From the NCBI GenBank assembly GCA_963789025.1, contig CAWBIT010000002.1, forward strand, positions 56,881 to 120,880: a stretch of DNA of 64,000 bases, in the 5' to 3' direction. Positions 43,084 to 51,721 of the stretch are shown here, piece after piece. The stretch's first letter is position 1. Each line of letters starts with the position of its first letter. Under the pieces are notes generated by a model. That model had not been told where the DNA came from. It did not search any database and saw nothing but the letters and a program-made list of their open reading frames with translations. The position numbers and the translations under genes were made by a program. This DNA is from AP-15 sp963789025 (GTDB lineage Bacteria; Pseudomonadota; Alphaproteobacteria; ATCC43930; CGMCC-115725).

Positions 43084-43578
43084 GTGCCGCAGCTCGAAGT
43101 ATCGACTTTTGTTCCGCAGCTGGTCTGGCTCGCCATCACGTTTGTGATCCTTTACCTGCTGATGGCGGGGATTGGACTGCCGCGGGTCGGTGGCGCCATC
43201 GAGGCGCGGCGCCGCCGGGTCGACGACGATCTGGCGCGTGCGGCGCAGCTGAAATCTGAGGCGGAGGCCGTGCTGGCCGCCTATCAGCAGACGCTCGCAA
43301 AAGCCCGCGCGGAGGCTCAGGCGGCGGTCAAGGAGACGACCGACCGCATGGCGGCGGAAGCGGCCGAACGCCAGCGCCAGCTGAGCGAGTCCCTCGCCCG
43401 ACAGACCGCCGAGGCCGAGCGGCAGATCGCTGCGGCAAAGCAGCGTGCTCTCGCCGAGATGCCCGGTATCGCGGCCGAGGTCGCCCGTTCGGTCACCGAG
43501 AAGGTGACGGGCTCGGCCGCCGATCCGGCCAATCTCTCCGCTGCGGTCGACCGAGCGCTTGCCGAGCGCGCCAGCTGA
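43084..43578 (+). CDS. atpG: ATP synthase Fo subunit b'
   Basis: A 164-residue peripheral-stalk subunit starting at GTG. One N-terminal membrane helix (LVWLAITFVILYLLMAGIGL) is followed by a long alanine- and glutamate-rich coiled coil (EARRRRVDDDLARAAQLKSE onward). Alphaproteobacteria have two unlike b subunits; this is the b' form by position and divergence. It overlaps the next gene by one base (TGATG). Confidence 0.92.
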   Translation: MPQLEVSTFVPQLVWLAITFVILYLLMAGIGLPRVGGAIEARRRRVDDDLARAAQLKSEAEAVLAAYQQTLAKARAEAQAAVKETTDRMAAEAAERQRQLSESLARQTAEAERQIAAAKQRALAEMPGIAAEVARSVTEKVTGSAADPANLSAAVDRALAERAS

Positions 43579-44069
43579 TGGCCCATCTCTTCAGTGACCC
43601 GGAGTTCTATGTCCTCCTCGCCGTCGCGATCTTTCTTGTCGTCGTCTGGAAACCGATGCGGCGAGCCGTTGTCGGCGCGCTCAACTCGCGCGTCGAGCGC
43701 ATTCGCCAAGAGCTCGACGCGGCGCGCAACCTGCGCGATGAGGCGCAACAGGCGCTCGCCGCCTATCAGCGCCAACAGCAACAAGGAGCGGCAGAGGCCC
43801 AGGCGATCATCACCCATGCCAAGGAGGAGGCCGAGCGGATCGCAGCACAGTCGCTGCGCGACCTCGAAAATGCCTTAAGCCGACGGCAACAATTGGCGCA
43901 GGAACGGATTGCGCAGGAAGAAGCGAAGGCGGTGGCCGAGATCCGCTCGATCGCCGTCGACGTTGCGATCGCCGCTTCGCGTCACGTCATCGCCGCCTCG
44001 CTCGACGAGCGGCGCGGCGCGGCGCTGATCGACGACGCCATCGCTGCGCTGCCTCGCCAACTGCATTAG
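43578..44069 (+). CDS. atpF: ATP synthase Fo subunit b
   Basis: A 163-residue stalk subunit. N-terminal membrane helix (FYVLLAVAIFLVVVWKPM) and coiled coil with QQQQGAAEAQAIITHAKEEA and IAASRHVIAASLDERRG near the end. It completes the Fo operon; the F1 genes lie elsewhere, as usual in this class. The stop overlaps convergent hpnB by four bases. Confidence 0.93.
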   Translation: MAHLFSDPEFYVLLAVAIFLVVVWKPMRRAVVGALNSRVERIRQELDAARNLRDEAQQALAAYQRQQQQGAAEAQAIITHAKEEAERIAAQSLRDLENALSRRQQLAQERIAQEEAKAVAEIRSIAVDVAIAASRHVIAASLDERRGAALIDDAIAALPRQLH

Positions 44070-45214
44070 GTGCTGTCGGCGGCGGGCGCCTGGACGCGCC
44101 CCTTCCAATACCCGCCGCGGCCGCGCCAGAACAAGACCGCCGAGGCGAAGGTCGCTGTGACATAGAAGAGCGCAATCAGCGGCACCGCCAAAGCAATCGG
44201 GCGCGGAGCATCGTAGGCACGCAAAGTCGGCAGGAACGCGACGCTCATGCCGAGCCAAGACAGCGCGCCGCACAACATCGCGACCGGCTCCGCCGACAGC
44301 AGCAGCAACGGCGGCGCCAGGTAGGTCAAGATCAGCATCAATAAAGTGAGCGCCAGCATCAGGGGTGAGTAGTCGAGCTGCGCGAAGGCGCTGCGCACGA
44401 CCATGTCCCAGACCGGGCGCCAGGACCGGTATTCCCGGATGCTCGTGGTGTGCCGGGCCGGGCCGAGCCACACCTTGCCGACCGACTTGACCCGGCGGGC
44501 CAGAGCGCAATCGTCGATGATCTCGCCGCGGATGCTGCCGATCCCACCGATCCGATCCAGTGTCGCGGCCCGGATCAGCATGCAGCCGCCCGCCGCGCCC
44601 GCGGTGCGGCGCGCCGTATCGGCCACCCAGCGCGGCGGATAGAGCTTGAAGAAGAAGAAGACGAAGGCCGGGATCAGCAGCTTCTCCCAAAGGCTGCGGC
44701 AATTCAGCCGGACCATCAGTGACACGAGATCGTAATCTCCGGCCTCGCACCGCGAGACGAGCGCACGCAAATTGCCGGGATCGTGGACGATGTCGGCGTC
44801 GGTCAGCAGAAGATGATCGGGCAGCAAGGACCGAGCCGCTTCAATTCCTTGAGATATCGCCCAGAGCTTGCCGGCCCACCCCGGCGGGACGGTTTTTCCG
44901 CGGCAGATCGTCAGCCGGTCCTGAGCACCCGCCATTTCAGCGGCGGTGCGGGCCGCCTCGGCGGTGCCGTCACTGCTCTGGTCGTCGACCACCACAATGC
45001 GGAACTCGCCGTCATAATCTTGCGCCAGCAGCGAGGCGACCGCGCGCCCGACCACCGCAACCTCGTCACGTGCCGGGATCACGGCGACGACGGATCGCCC
45101 GCGGGCGCTCGCCGCGATCGGCGCCGGCCGGTACGGCAACCACCAGAAACCGCCGCGAAAGAACAGCAGGTAGACCCAGATCGCGACCGTCGCCGCCCCG
45201 ATGACCGCCGCCAT
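44066..45214 (-). CDS. hpnB: Hopene-associated glycosyltransferase HpnB
   Basis: A 382-residue family-2 glycosyltransferase with an N-terminal membrane helix and three to four C-terminal helices. The GT-A catalytic region shows VIPARDEVAVVGRAVASLL, VVDDQSSDGTAEAAR and DADIVHDPGNLRALV. The string VPPGWAGKLWAISQG is characteristic of HpnB. HpnB is encoded with hopanoid biosynthesis genes in many bacteria and presumably acts on a membrane lipid, but its reaction is not established. No squalene-hopene genes are seen here. It ends convergent with atpF and lies 12 bp downstream of the epoxide hydrolase gene. Confidence 0.9.
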   Translation of the reverse strand: MAAVIGAATVAIWVYLLFFRGGFWWLPYRPAPIAASARGRSVVAVIPARDEVAVVGRAVASLLAQDYDGEFRIVVVDDQSSDGTAEAARTAAEMAGAQDRLTICRGKTVPPGWAGKLWAISQGIEAARSLLPDHLLLTDADIVHDPGNLRALVSRCEAGDYDLVSLMVRLNCRSLWEKLLIPAFVFFFFKLYPPRWVADTARRTAGAAGGCMLIRAATLDRIGGIGSIRGEIIDDCALARRVKSVGKVWLGPARHTTSIREYRSWRPVWDMVVRSAFAQLDYSPLMLALTLLMLILTYLAPPLLLLSAEPVAMLCGALSWLGMSVAFLPTLRAYDAPRPIALAVPLIALFYVTATFASAVLFWRGRGGYWKGRVQAPAADST

Positions 45215-45226
45215 CGGCTGGCTCGG

Positions 45227-46387
45227 TTATGGACGCCGCAATGGCCGGAAGAACTCGCGCACCTCGTGGGCGAGTGCCTCCGGCTGCTCCAGCGCGGCGA
45301 AATGGCCGCCGCGCGGCATCACGGTCCAGCGCCGGATATCGGTGTAAGTCCGTTGCGCCAGCGAGCGGGGCGGCCGCAGGATCTCGGCCGGGAACTGGGC
45401 ATACCCGGTCGGGACGTCGATGGTCTGCCCATCGGGAATAGGCCACGGCCGGTGCCTCACCGCGGAATAGGGCCAAAATGACGAGCCGATCGCACCGGTG
45501 AACCAATAGAAGCCGATATTGGCGAGCAGCCGGTCGCGGGTGAATGCGGCTTCGACATTGCCGCCGCAATCCGACCAGGTGCGGAACTTCTCGACGATCC
45601 ACGCGGCGAGCCCCGCCGCCGAGTCGCTGAGTGCAAAGGCGAGCGTCTGCGGCTTGGTGCCCTGGATCCACGAATAGCCGGTCTCCTCTCTGAGCCATAT
45701 CGTGCGCTGGTCGAGATATGCCTGCTCTTCGGGAGTGGGATCGGCCACATCCTGCTGATCGCGGCGTATCGGCAGCAGGTTGAGGTGGATGCCGAGCAGC
45801 TTCTCGGGATGCGCATAGCCGAGGCGCGAGGCGGTGATGGCGCCCCAGTCGCCCCCTTGGACGGCAAAGCTGGCAAAGCCCAATGCACCGTGCATCAGCT
45901 CGGCTACGCAATCCGCGATCTCTTCGACGCCAAGGCGCGGCTGACCCGGCTTGAACGACAGGCCGTAGCCGGGCAGGGATGGCGCGACGACGGTGAAGGC
46001 GTCCGCGGGATCGCCGCCAAAGCGCGCGGGATCCGTAAGCCGCGGAATCAGTTCCAGAAACTCGAAGACCGAGCCCGGCCAGCCGTGCAGCAGCAGCAGC
46101 GGACAGGGAGCCGGCCCCTTGCCGGGCACATGCAGGAAATGCAGATCGATACCGCCGAGCGGCACCTTGAATTGCCGGAAGGCGTTCAGCCGCGCTTCCT
46201 CGGCGCGCCAGTCAAACGCGCTGTGCCAATATTCGACGAGCTGACGGAGGTACCCGACATCGGTGCCATACGCCCACGGGTCCCCTGGCGCCTGGTCGGG
46301 GAAACGGGTGCGGGCCAGCCGGTCGCGGAGATCGGCGATTGCCTCGTCGGGAACTCTCAGCGTGAACGGTTCCGGTCGTGCGGCCAT
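45227..46387 (-). CDS. Epoxide hydrolase (alpha/beta hydrolase with EHN domain)
   Basis: A 386-residue protein. An N-terminal epoxide-hydrolase lid domain (PFTLRVPDEAIADLRDRLA) precedes the alpha/beta-hydrolase core. The oxyanion region is LLLLHGWPGSVFEFLEL, the nucleophile aspartate is in VQGGDWGAITASRLGYA, and the base histidine is near PRGGHFAALEQPEAL. Lid tyrosines are plausible in IGFYWFTG. It would open an unknown epoxide to a diol. It may share a transcript with hpnB, which starts 12 bp downstream on the same strand. Confidence 0.92.
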   Translation of the reverse strand: MAARPEPFTLRVPDEAIADLRDRLARTRFPDQAPGDPWAYGTDVGYLRQLVEYWHSAFDWRAEEARLNAFRQFKVPLGGIDLHFLHVPGKGPAPCPLLLLHGWPGSVFEFLELIPRLTDPARFGGDPADAFTVVAPSLPGYGLSFKPGQPRLGVEEIADCVAELMHGALGFASFAVQGGDWGAITASRLGYAHPEKLLGIHLNLLPIRRDQQDVADPTPEEQAYLDQRTIWLREETGYSWIQGTKPQTLAFALSDSAAGLAAWIVEKFRTWSDCGGNVEAAFTRDRLLANIGFYWFTGAIGSSFWPYSAVRHRPWPIPDGQTIDVPTGYAQFPAEILRPPRSLAQRTYTDIRRWTVMPRGGHFAALEQPEALAHEVREFFRPLRRP

Positions 46388-46398
46388 CTATCTCGAGA

Positions 46399-46530
46399 CC
46401 CTCACCCGCCTCGCTGCGCTCGGCACCCTCTCCCGCAGTGCGGGAGAGGGGCTACGCGCGTCCAGCTCAAAGCTCCTCTCCCGCACCGCGGGAGAGGGGG
46501 GACCATCGCGCCAGCGATGGTGGGCGAGGG
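46399..46530. repeat. Dispersed palindromic repeat, family A, copy 2
   Basis: Starts CCCTCACCCGCCTCGCTGCG like the 12636 copy, contains the same two hairpin units (CTCTCCCGCAGTGCGGGAGAG and a near copy) and ends with GGTGGGCGAGGG. It sits just upstream of the epoxide hydrolase gene. Confidence 0.88.
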
Positions 46531-46571
46531 TAGTGCCGCCATCCAGCGAGTCCCGATCATTTCTTGGGGGC

Positions 46572-47762
46572 TTAATTCGCCATTGCCGGCTCGCCGACTG
46601 TCGCCTGCTCGAAGGCCGGCATCACCTCGGAGGCGAACCATTCGAGCTGTTCGAGGCATACCGCTTTCGGCACGCCGACAGACAAGCTCACCGAGACGCG
46701 GTCGAGGCCGGGGTAGCGCCTTTCGAGGCTTTTCAGATGCTCGACAACCTGCTCCGGCGAGCCGCACAGGAAGCCCCCATTGGTGATGGCATCCTCGATC
46801 CGGGGCAGCTTCGCGGTCGGAGCGCGCTTGGGATCGCGCATGATCTCGATCTGCTCGTCGGTGAGGGCCCGCACCAGCCGCAGCTCGCCAAACATTTTCA
46901 TGTTCTCTTCATAGAATTTGGCAGCTTCGCGGATCCCCTGTTCCCGGTTCTTTGCGAGATAGAAATGGAAGCCGAAACACAGCCGCTCGCCCAACTCGAG
47001 ATGTTGGCCGCGCCGCGCATGCGCTTCCTGCCATCCGAGGACCACCCTGTGCATCGCACCACCCTCGGCCGAGCCGCCGCCGATTAGTCCCCTGATCCCG
47101 TGCTTTGCCATAAAATCCATGGCTCGCGCCGTGCCGCCCTAAATCGGCTGCCAGCACTCGACCGGGAGCCGCAACGGACGGGGTACCACGGTCAGCTCCT
47201 TCAGCGTGTAGCCGCGATACGGCACCTCCGGTGGCAACGTGTAATATTTGCCGCGATGGGAGAACGACTCCTCGTTGAACGCCCTGAAGATAATGTCGAC
47301 CTGTTCTTCGAAGAGCTCGCGGTTGGCCTGCTGGTCGAGCAGCGGCGAGCCGAAGGTTTCAACTTCCCTCGTGTGGTATCCGCGCCCGACACCGAAGATG
47401 ATGCGTCCGCCGGTCAGAATATCCGCTGTCGCATAATCCTCGGCCAGTCGCAGCGGGTGCCACATCGGGGTGATGTTGAAGCCGCAGCCGATCTTCAGAC
47501 GCCTGGTGACGTGGGCGAGATGCAGCGCCGTCATCAAGACGTTCGGGATGCATTCATAGCCTTCGTGCTGAAAATGGTGCTCGGCCATCCAGAAGGCATT
47601 GTAACCGACACGATCCATCAACTGCGCCATTGCCTGGGCCTTGTCGAAGACGCCGGCCAGGGCTTCGTTGGGAAATCGACGGTCGTTCACCGGAGTGCCG
47701 GCATAGCCGGCATTTTCCATGTCGATGTGTCCAGCGAACAGGCTGTCGAATTTCGTAATCAT
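46572..47762 (-). pseudogene. LLM-class flavin-dependent monooxygenase interrupted by an in-frame stop
   Basis: A single minus-strand frame encodes a luciferase-like monooxygenase of about 396 codons. The N-terminal part (FDSLFAGHIDMENAGYAG, MAEHHFQHEGYECIPNVLMT, RIIFGVGRGYHTREVETFG) ends at WQPI followed by TAG at 47139-47141. The C-terminal part continues in the same frame after six codons with MDFMAKHGIRGLIGGGSAEG and YLAKNREQGIREAAKFYEEN. A CAG-to-TAG change would explain the break. Intact relatives use reduced FMN to oxidise small organic substrates. Otherwise the reading frame is well preserved, so the mutation is recent, or an error, or suppressed. Confidence 0.82.
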
Positions 47763-48033
47763 GCCAGGTCCTCCCGAGGGAACGCCGATCGAGCCTCAAC
47801 CGCGCATCTTAGACCACCGTTTACGCATGGCAACCGTAACCGGTGCGTTGCCACGCCGGCCACTTTCGGGTGATCGATTGTTACTTTCCAAGCAGCAGCA
47901 GTCCGATAGCTTGGAAATGTGATCCGGGAAGGAAGTGCGATTTACGTTGCACGGTCGGTCCGCCGGTCGGCCGATGCAATTGAGCCGGGGCGCGGCCGTC
48001 GGTGGCAAAGCCGGCGGCGCGCACCAACGATGG
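47763..48033. other. Spacer, no gene seen
   Basis: About 270 bp between two minus-strand genes. It must hold the promoter of the monooxygenase locus. CAAGCAGCAGCAG near 47890 and AT-richer DNA around 47870-47930 are the only visible features. Confidence 0.35.
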
Positions 48034-48519
48034 TTAGCCCGGCTGGTAGGTCAGAGTCAGTTGTGCGACGCCGCCGGCGACATTGAGACCGGTGTTGCCT
48101 TCGATGCTGAGCGGCTGAAGGGAGATCGAATTGCTGGAACCGCCGACCAGCACGTTGGCGCCGACCCCGACCCCGACTGTGGCGCTCGCGGTGGCGCCGG
48201 CATAGGTGCCCGCCAACGAGCCCGGCCCGGGGTTGGTGGTCGGCGCCAGCACTGCCCAGATCATCACCGCGCTCTGAACATAGCCGATATCGACGCCGAA
48301 TTTATTGATCGCTCCGACGTAATGTTGGGGAGGGCCGCCGTTCGGTGAAAAGGCGCAGTTTACCGACTTCGACGATCCGAAGATAAAGCCGAAGCCGCCG
48401 GCGACGTTGCAAGTGAGCGCCCCAGCCTTCACGGCTTGCGCTTGCGCCGGTGTCCCGAGCATCAAACTGCCGGCGGCCAAGCCGAGCGAGCAGACCGCAA
48501 TCGCGAGTTTTCTGAGCAT
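48034..48519 (-). CDS. DUF992 family exported protein
   Basis: A 161-residue protein with a signal peptide (MLRKLAIAVCSLGLAAGSLM, cleavage after AQA). The mature part has AGALTCNVAGGFGFIFGSSK, GVDIGYVQSAVMIWAVLAPT and VGVGVGANVLVGGSSNSISL, the hallmark pattern of DUF992, common in alphaproteobacteria. Two cysteines could form a disulfide. Function unknown; glycine-rich, probably beta-structured and periplasmic or outer-membrane associated. Monocistronic. Confidence 0.9.
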   Translation of the reverse strand: MLRKLAIAVCSLGLAAGSLMLGTPAQAQAVKAGALTCNVAGGFGFIFGSSKSVNCAFSPNGGPPQHYVGAINKFGVDIGYVQSAVMIWAVLAPTTNPGPGSLAGTYAGATASATVGVGVGANVLVGGSSNSISLQPLSIEGNTGLNVAGGVAQLTLTYQPG

Positions 48520-48797
48520 ATTGTCAACCTCCTGGTTCCAAATCCGCTAGGGCGAAGCCAAAACAGCGGGTCATATATCGTGGTTCCACCGCCGGACGCT
48601 ATGGTTAGTTTACTTGCCGTTTCGCCAGTCGGCCCGTCATCGACTTTACGTTTCGCCGCTGTTCGAGGACCCCCTAAGCAAATTGAACTTCGACGAACGT
48701 CAGGTGTTCCAGCGGCAAATCGCGCCCCGGACATCTCGCCGCACGGTGGACGGGCTGGAGGCTTGGGGTAGAGGGCCTGGGTGGATGGAAGATGGGC
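48520..48797. other. Divergent spacer, no gene seen
   Basis: Upstream DNA of both the DUF992 gene and the cold-shock gene. Small frames cross it but none has recognisable features. Promoters for both directions are expected here. Confidence 0.35.
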
Positions 48798-48816
48798 AAA
48801 CCGGGCGGGTTTTTTT
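48798..48816 (+). terminator. Terminator-like hairpin in the leader of the cold-shock gene
   Basis: AAACC and GGTTT arms around a GC loop are followed by a seven-base T-run. No plus-strand gene ends just before it, so it may lie within the cold-shock leader or end a short transcript. Confidence 0.3.
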
Positions 48817-48924
48817 ATCTGTGGTCTTTGTCACAATTAATCCGCTCGCGCCGGCGTCGATTTTTTGGAACAATCAACTCCCGCGGTCCGAACGGGCCGT
48901 GAACCAACTCGACAGGAAGCTGAC

Positions 48925-49551
48925 TTGATCAGAGACAGGAATTTTCGTCAAACCCGGCGCCGCGATTTCGACGACGATGGGTATGACCCGAATCTCCGGG
49001 AATTTGGCGGCGCCCCGCGTTTCCCGCAGCCCCGTTTCGACGCACCATCCGGCCCGCCGGTGCGCGCCGTCGTCAAATGGTTCAAACCCGAGAGAGGTTT
49101 CGGGTTTGTCGAGCTGACGGACGGCTCGGGGGACGCGTTCCTCCATGCCAGCGTGCTCGAACGCAACGGCATCACTGCGGTGCAGGCGGGTGAAACGCTC
49201 GAAATCCGCGTCGCGCCGGGACAAAAGGGACCGCAAGTCACCGAGGTCCTCAGTGTCGACAGCAGCACGGCGTCGGCTCCCGCGCCGCGGCGGTCGGCCT
49301 ATCCGCCGCCGGCTGGCCGTGCACCACTTTCGACCGAAGCGACCGTCGAGGAAGCCGGCACGGTGAAGTGGTTCAATGCCCAGAAGGGGTTCGGCTTCAT
49401 CGTTCGCGACGATGGCGGCAAGGATGCCTTCATCCATGCCTCGGTGCTCGAGCGATCCGGGGTCGCCACCCTCAATGAAGGCCAGCGCGTGCTGATCGAC
49501 ATCGCCGAGGGCCGCAAAGGCCCCGAAGCCGTCCGGGTCCGTCTCGCCTAG
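48925..49551 (+). CDS. Tandem cold-shock domain protein
   Basis: A 208-residue protein with two cold-shock (S1-like, RNA/DNA chaperone) domains: VVKWFKPERGFGFVELTDGS with DAFLHASVLERNGI, and TVKWFNAQKGFGFIVRDDGG with DAFIHASVLERSGV. Both keep the aromatic RNP1/RNP2 motifs. The domains are joined by a proline-rich linker, and the N-terminal 50 residues are disordered and basic (RDRNFRQTRRRDFDDDG). The start is TTG 48925 behind AGGAAG; an ATG at 48865 is in frame but would add non-conserved residues. Two-domain Csp proteins are typical of alphaproteobacteria. Confidence 0.9.
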   Translation: MIRDRNFRQTRRRDFDDDGYDPNLREFGGAPRFPQPRFDAPSGPPVRAVVKWFKPERGFGFVELTDGSGDAFLHASVLERNGITAVQAGETLEIRVAPGQKGPQVTEVLSVDSSTASAPAPRRSAYPPPAGRAPLSTEATVEEAGTVKWFNAQKGFGFIVRDDGGKDAFIHASVLERSGVATLNEGQRVLIDIAEGRKGPEAVRVRLA

Positions 49552-49668
49552 ATCCGGTTCGGGCGGCCCCACCCGCCCGCATCCGAAGGAGAGGGAGCTG
49601 CATCGGATTTCGGTGCGGCCATTGCCCTGCCCTCCCCGCTCGCGGGCAGGCGGGGCAGGGAGAGAATG

Positions 49669-50061
49669 TCAGGCGGCGTTTCTGTCCAGCAATTCGATAT
49701 GGACATTCTGCGGGCCGCGAAGAAAGGCGATCCGCACACCGGGTCTGATCGTCTTGGGTTCCACGGTAAATTCGGCGCCCTTTTGCTTGAGCTCGGCGAC
49801 GACTTGGTCGATCCCGTCGACACGCAAGCCGATATGTTCGAGCCCGAGATAGGGCGGTTCCGGCGGCGCGGCTACGGCTTGCTCGGCCGGAACTTGCGCG
49901 ATGAAGACAGCCACTCCCCCGAGATTGAGGTCGAGGCGCGGCCTGCCGTCCGACTGCACCGAGCGAATGATCTCGGCGCCGAACATGTTCTCGTACCAAC
50001 GGGCGGTCGCTTCCGCATCCGGGCTGCGCAAATGGATGTGGTCGTAGGTGAAGGCGGTCAT
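49669..50061 (-). CDS. VOC (glyoxalase/bleomycin-resistance) family protein
   Basis: A 130-residue vicinal-oxygen-chelate protein with two beta-alpha-beta-beta-beta modules. Metal ligands could be His in TYDHIHLRSPD, Glu/His in YLGLEHIGLRVD and Glu in QNVHIELLD. Such proteins act as lyases, dioxygenases or binding proteins; the substrate is unknown. It is followed by a hairpin-rich patch at 49620-49665. Monocistronic. Confidence 0.88.
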   Translation of the reverse strand: MTAFTYDHIHLRSPDAEATARWYENMFGAEIIRSVQSDGRPRLDLNLGGVAVFIAQVPAEQAVAAPPEPPYLGLEHIGLRVDGIDQVVAELKQKGAEFTVEPKTIRPGVRIAFLRGPQNVHIELLDRNAA

Positions 50062-50250
50062 GCGTTTCTCCCTTCTTCGATCGGACGGTTCGCAACTCTA
50101 GGCCGGAGCCGATGCCCGTACCAGCCCGATCACGCGCCGCGGATCGGCAGCCATGCCATTGGCGGGCTATCGGCTGAGAAGCGAAATTCCTATAACTGCG
50201 CCCGGTGCCGCCGGAAGGCGCGGTCGGGCGCAGCAAGCGGAGAGGGATGG

Positions 50251-50457
50251 ATGCGTTGGTTTGTTTTCCTTGCTCTTGAGGCGATGCTTGCCGCCAGCAC
50301 ATCAGCCGCGGCCGCGAGCAGGTGCGATCGGTTGCTCGGGCTGCTCGCGCACCAAGTCGCCGGCGCAAGCTGCGTCGATAGCATCCCGCGTGGCGGCACG
50401 ATCGCGGCCACGCCCACTCAACCGGGTCATTGCGCCGGACTCTTTGTCGGACCGTGA
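50251..50457 (+). CDS. Small exported protein
   Basis: A 68-residue frame starting at ATG with GGAGAGGG upstream. The first 23 residues look like a signal peptide (MRWFVFLALEAMLAASTSAA). The mature part has two cysteines (SRCDRLLGLLAHQVAGASCV) plus one near the end. Ten bases separate its stop from the transporter GTG, suggesting co-expression. No family recognised. Confidence 0.5.
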   Translation: MRWFVFLALEAMLAASTSAAAASRCDRLLGLLAHQVAGASCVDSIPRGGTIAATPTQPGHCAGLFVGP

Positions 50458-50467
50458 GCGGGGGGCG

Positions 50468-51706
50468 GTGACGTCTCGCCACCACCCGATCAGCATCGAA
50501 AGCCGCTCCTCCTGGGTAGCGGCGTCGGTTACGCTTGCCATCCTTTCCTTTTCCTATGGCGCACCGCTGATCGTCGTCGTTGGGCTGAAGCCGATCGCGG
50601 CTTCGCTCGACACCGACCGCTCGGTGGTGGCCTTGGCTGCCTCACTCGTCTGGCTCGGCACCGGCCTCGGCGGCATCCTTATGGGGCGCATCGCCGATCG
50701 GATCGGGATGCGGCAGGTTGCGATCTTCGGAGCCGCGATGACGGCGTTGGGCCTGGCGGTTTCGGCGATCGGCCAGACCTGGGCGCTGGTGCTCGGCAGC
50801 GCCGTCCTGATCGGCTTTTTGGGCAACAGCGCGCATTTCCCACCGCTCGTCACGTATGTCAGCCGCTGGTTCGACCGGCGGCGCGGGACGGCGGTCGCGC
50901 TGATCTCGTCGGGGCAGTATATCGCCGGCGTCGTCTGGCCGACGGTCTTCGAGCGCGGCATGGACGCCTTCGGCTGGCAGGCGACAATGGTGGGTTTCGC
51001 CGTCGTGGTCGCAGCGGCGATCGTGCCGTTGGCGCTGTTGTTGCGCCCACCCCCGCCGCCGGTCCGGACGGAAGGCTCGGCGGCCCATCTGCGCCGTCGA
51101 GCCCAGGCCCTCCGGTTGCAACCAAATCTGGTTCAGGCGCTGCTCTGCGCGGCGTCGTTCCTGTGCTGCGTGCCAATGGCAATGCCCGCGGGGCATCTCG
51201 TGGCGTTCTGCAGCGATCTCGGCATCCCTGCGGCGCGCGGGGCGGCAATGCTGTCGGTGCTGCTCGGTTGCGCCTTTTTAAGCCGAATGTTCTGGGGGTG
51301 GCTGACCGACCGGATCGGCGGGCTCGCCGCGGTATTTGCCGGATCGGCCTGTCAGGCGCTGGCGATCGCGGCGTTCACGGTGACCCAGAGCGAGGCTGGC
51401 CTGTTTGCCGTCTCCGCCGCCTACGGCCTGGGGTTCAGCGGCATCATCCCGGCCTATGTCGTCGCGATCCGCGAGCTCTTCCCGTCATCCGAGGCGTCAT
51501 GGCGGGTGCCGACATTATTGTTCACCGGGATGTCCGGCATGGCGTTCGGCGGCTGGTTCGCCGGCGCGCTTTATGACCATTTCGGCTTCTACGCGCCTGC
51601 CTTCGCCGCCGGTGCGCTTTTCAATCTCGCCAACCTCCTGGTGATCGGCTTCCTCGTCGCGCGCCAGGCGCGCCAATCCCGCGTGCCGGCGGTCTCGCAC
51701 GCTTAG
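50468..51706 (+). CDS. Major facilitator superfamily transporter
   Basis: A 412-residue, 12-helix MFS protein starting at GTG behind a purine-rich site. The signature loop between helices 2 and 3 reads GRIADRIGMRQVAIFGAA, with the repeat GWLTDRIGGLAAVFAGSA in the second half. The YGLGFSGIIPAYVVAIRELF segment resembles monocarboxylate/oxalate-formate-type members. Likely imports or exports a small organic anion. It is followed by an aldose epimerase gene 15 bp downstream, so the pair may serve sugar or acid metabolism; the substrate is uncertain. Confidence 0.9.
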   Translation: MTSRHHPISIESRSSWVAASVTLAILSFSYGAPLIVVVGLKPIAASLDTDRSVVALAASLVWLGTGLGGILMGRIADRIGMRQVAIFGAAMTALGLAVSAIGQTWALVLGSAVLIGFLGNSAHFPPLVTYVSRWFDRRRGTAVALISSGQYIAGVVWPTVFERGMDAFGWQATMVGFAVVVAAAIVPLALLLRPPPPPVRTEGSAAHLRRRAQALRLQPNLVQALLCAASFLCCVPMAMPAGHLVAFCSDLGIPAARGAAMLSVLLGCAFLSRMFWGWLTDRIGGLAAVFAGSACQALAIAAFTVTQSEAGLFAVSAAYGLGFSGIIPAYVVAIRELFPSSEASWRVPTLLFTGMSGMAFGGWFAGALYDHFGFYAPAFAAGALFNLANLLVIGFLVARQARQSRVPAVSHA

Positions 51707-51721
51707 TGGGAAGGGAATGTC

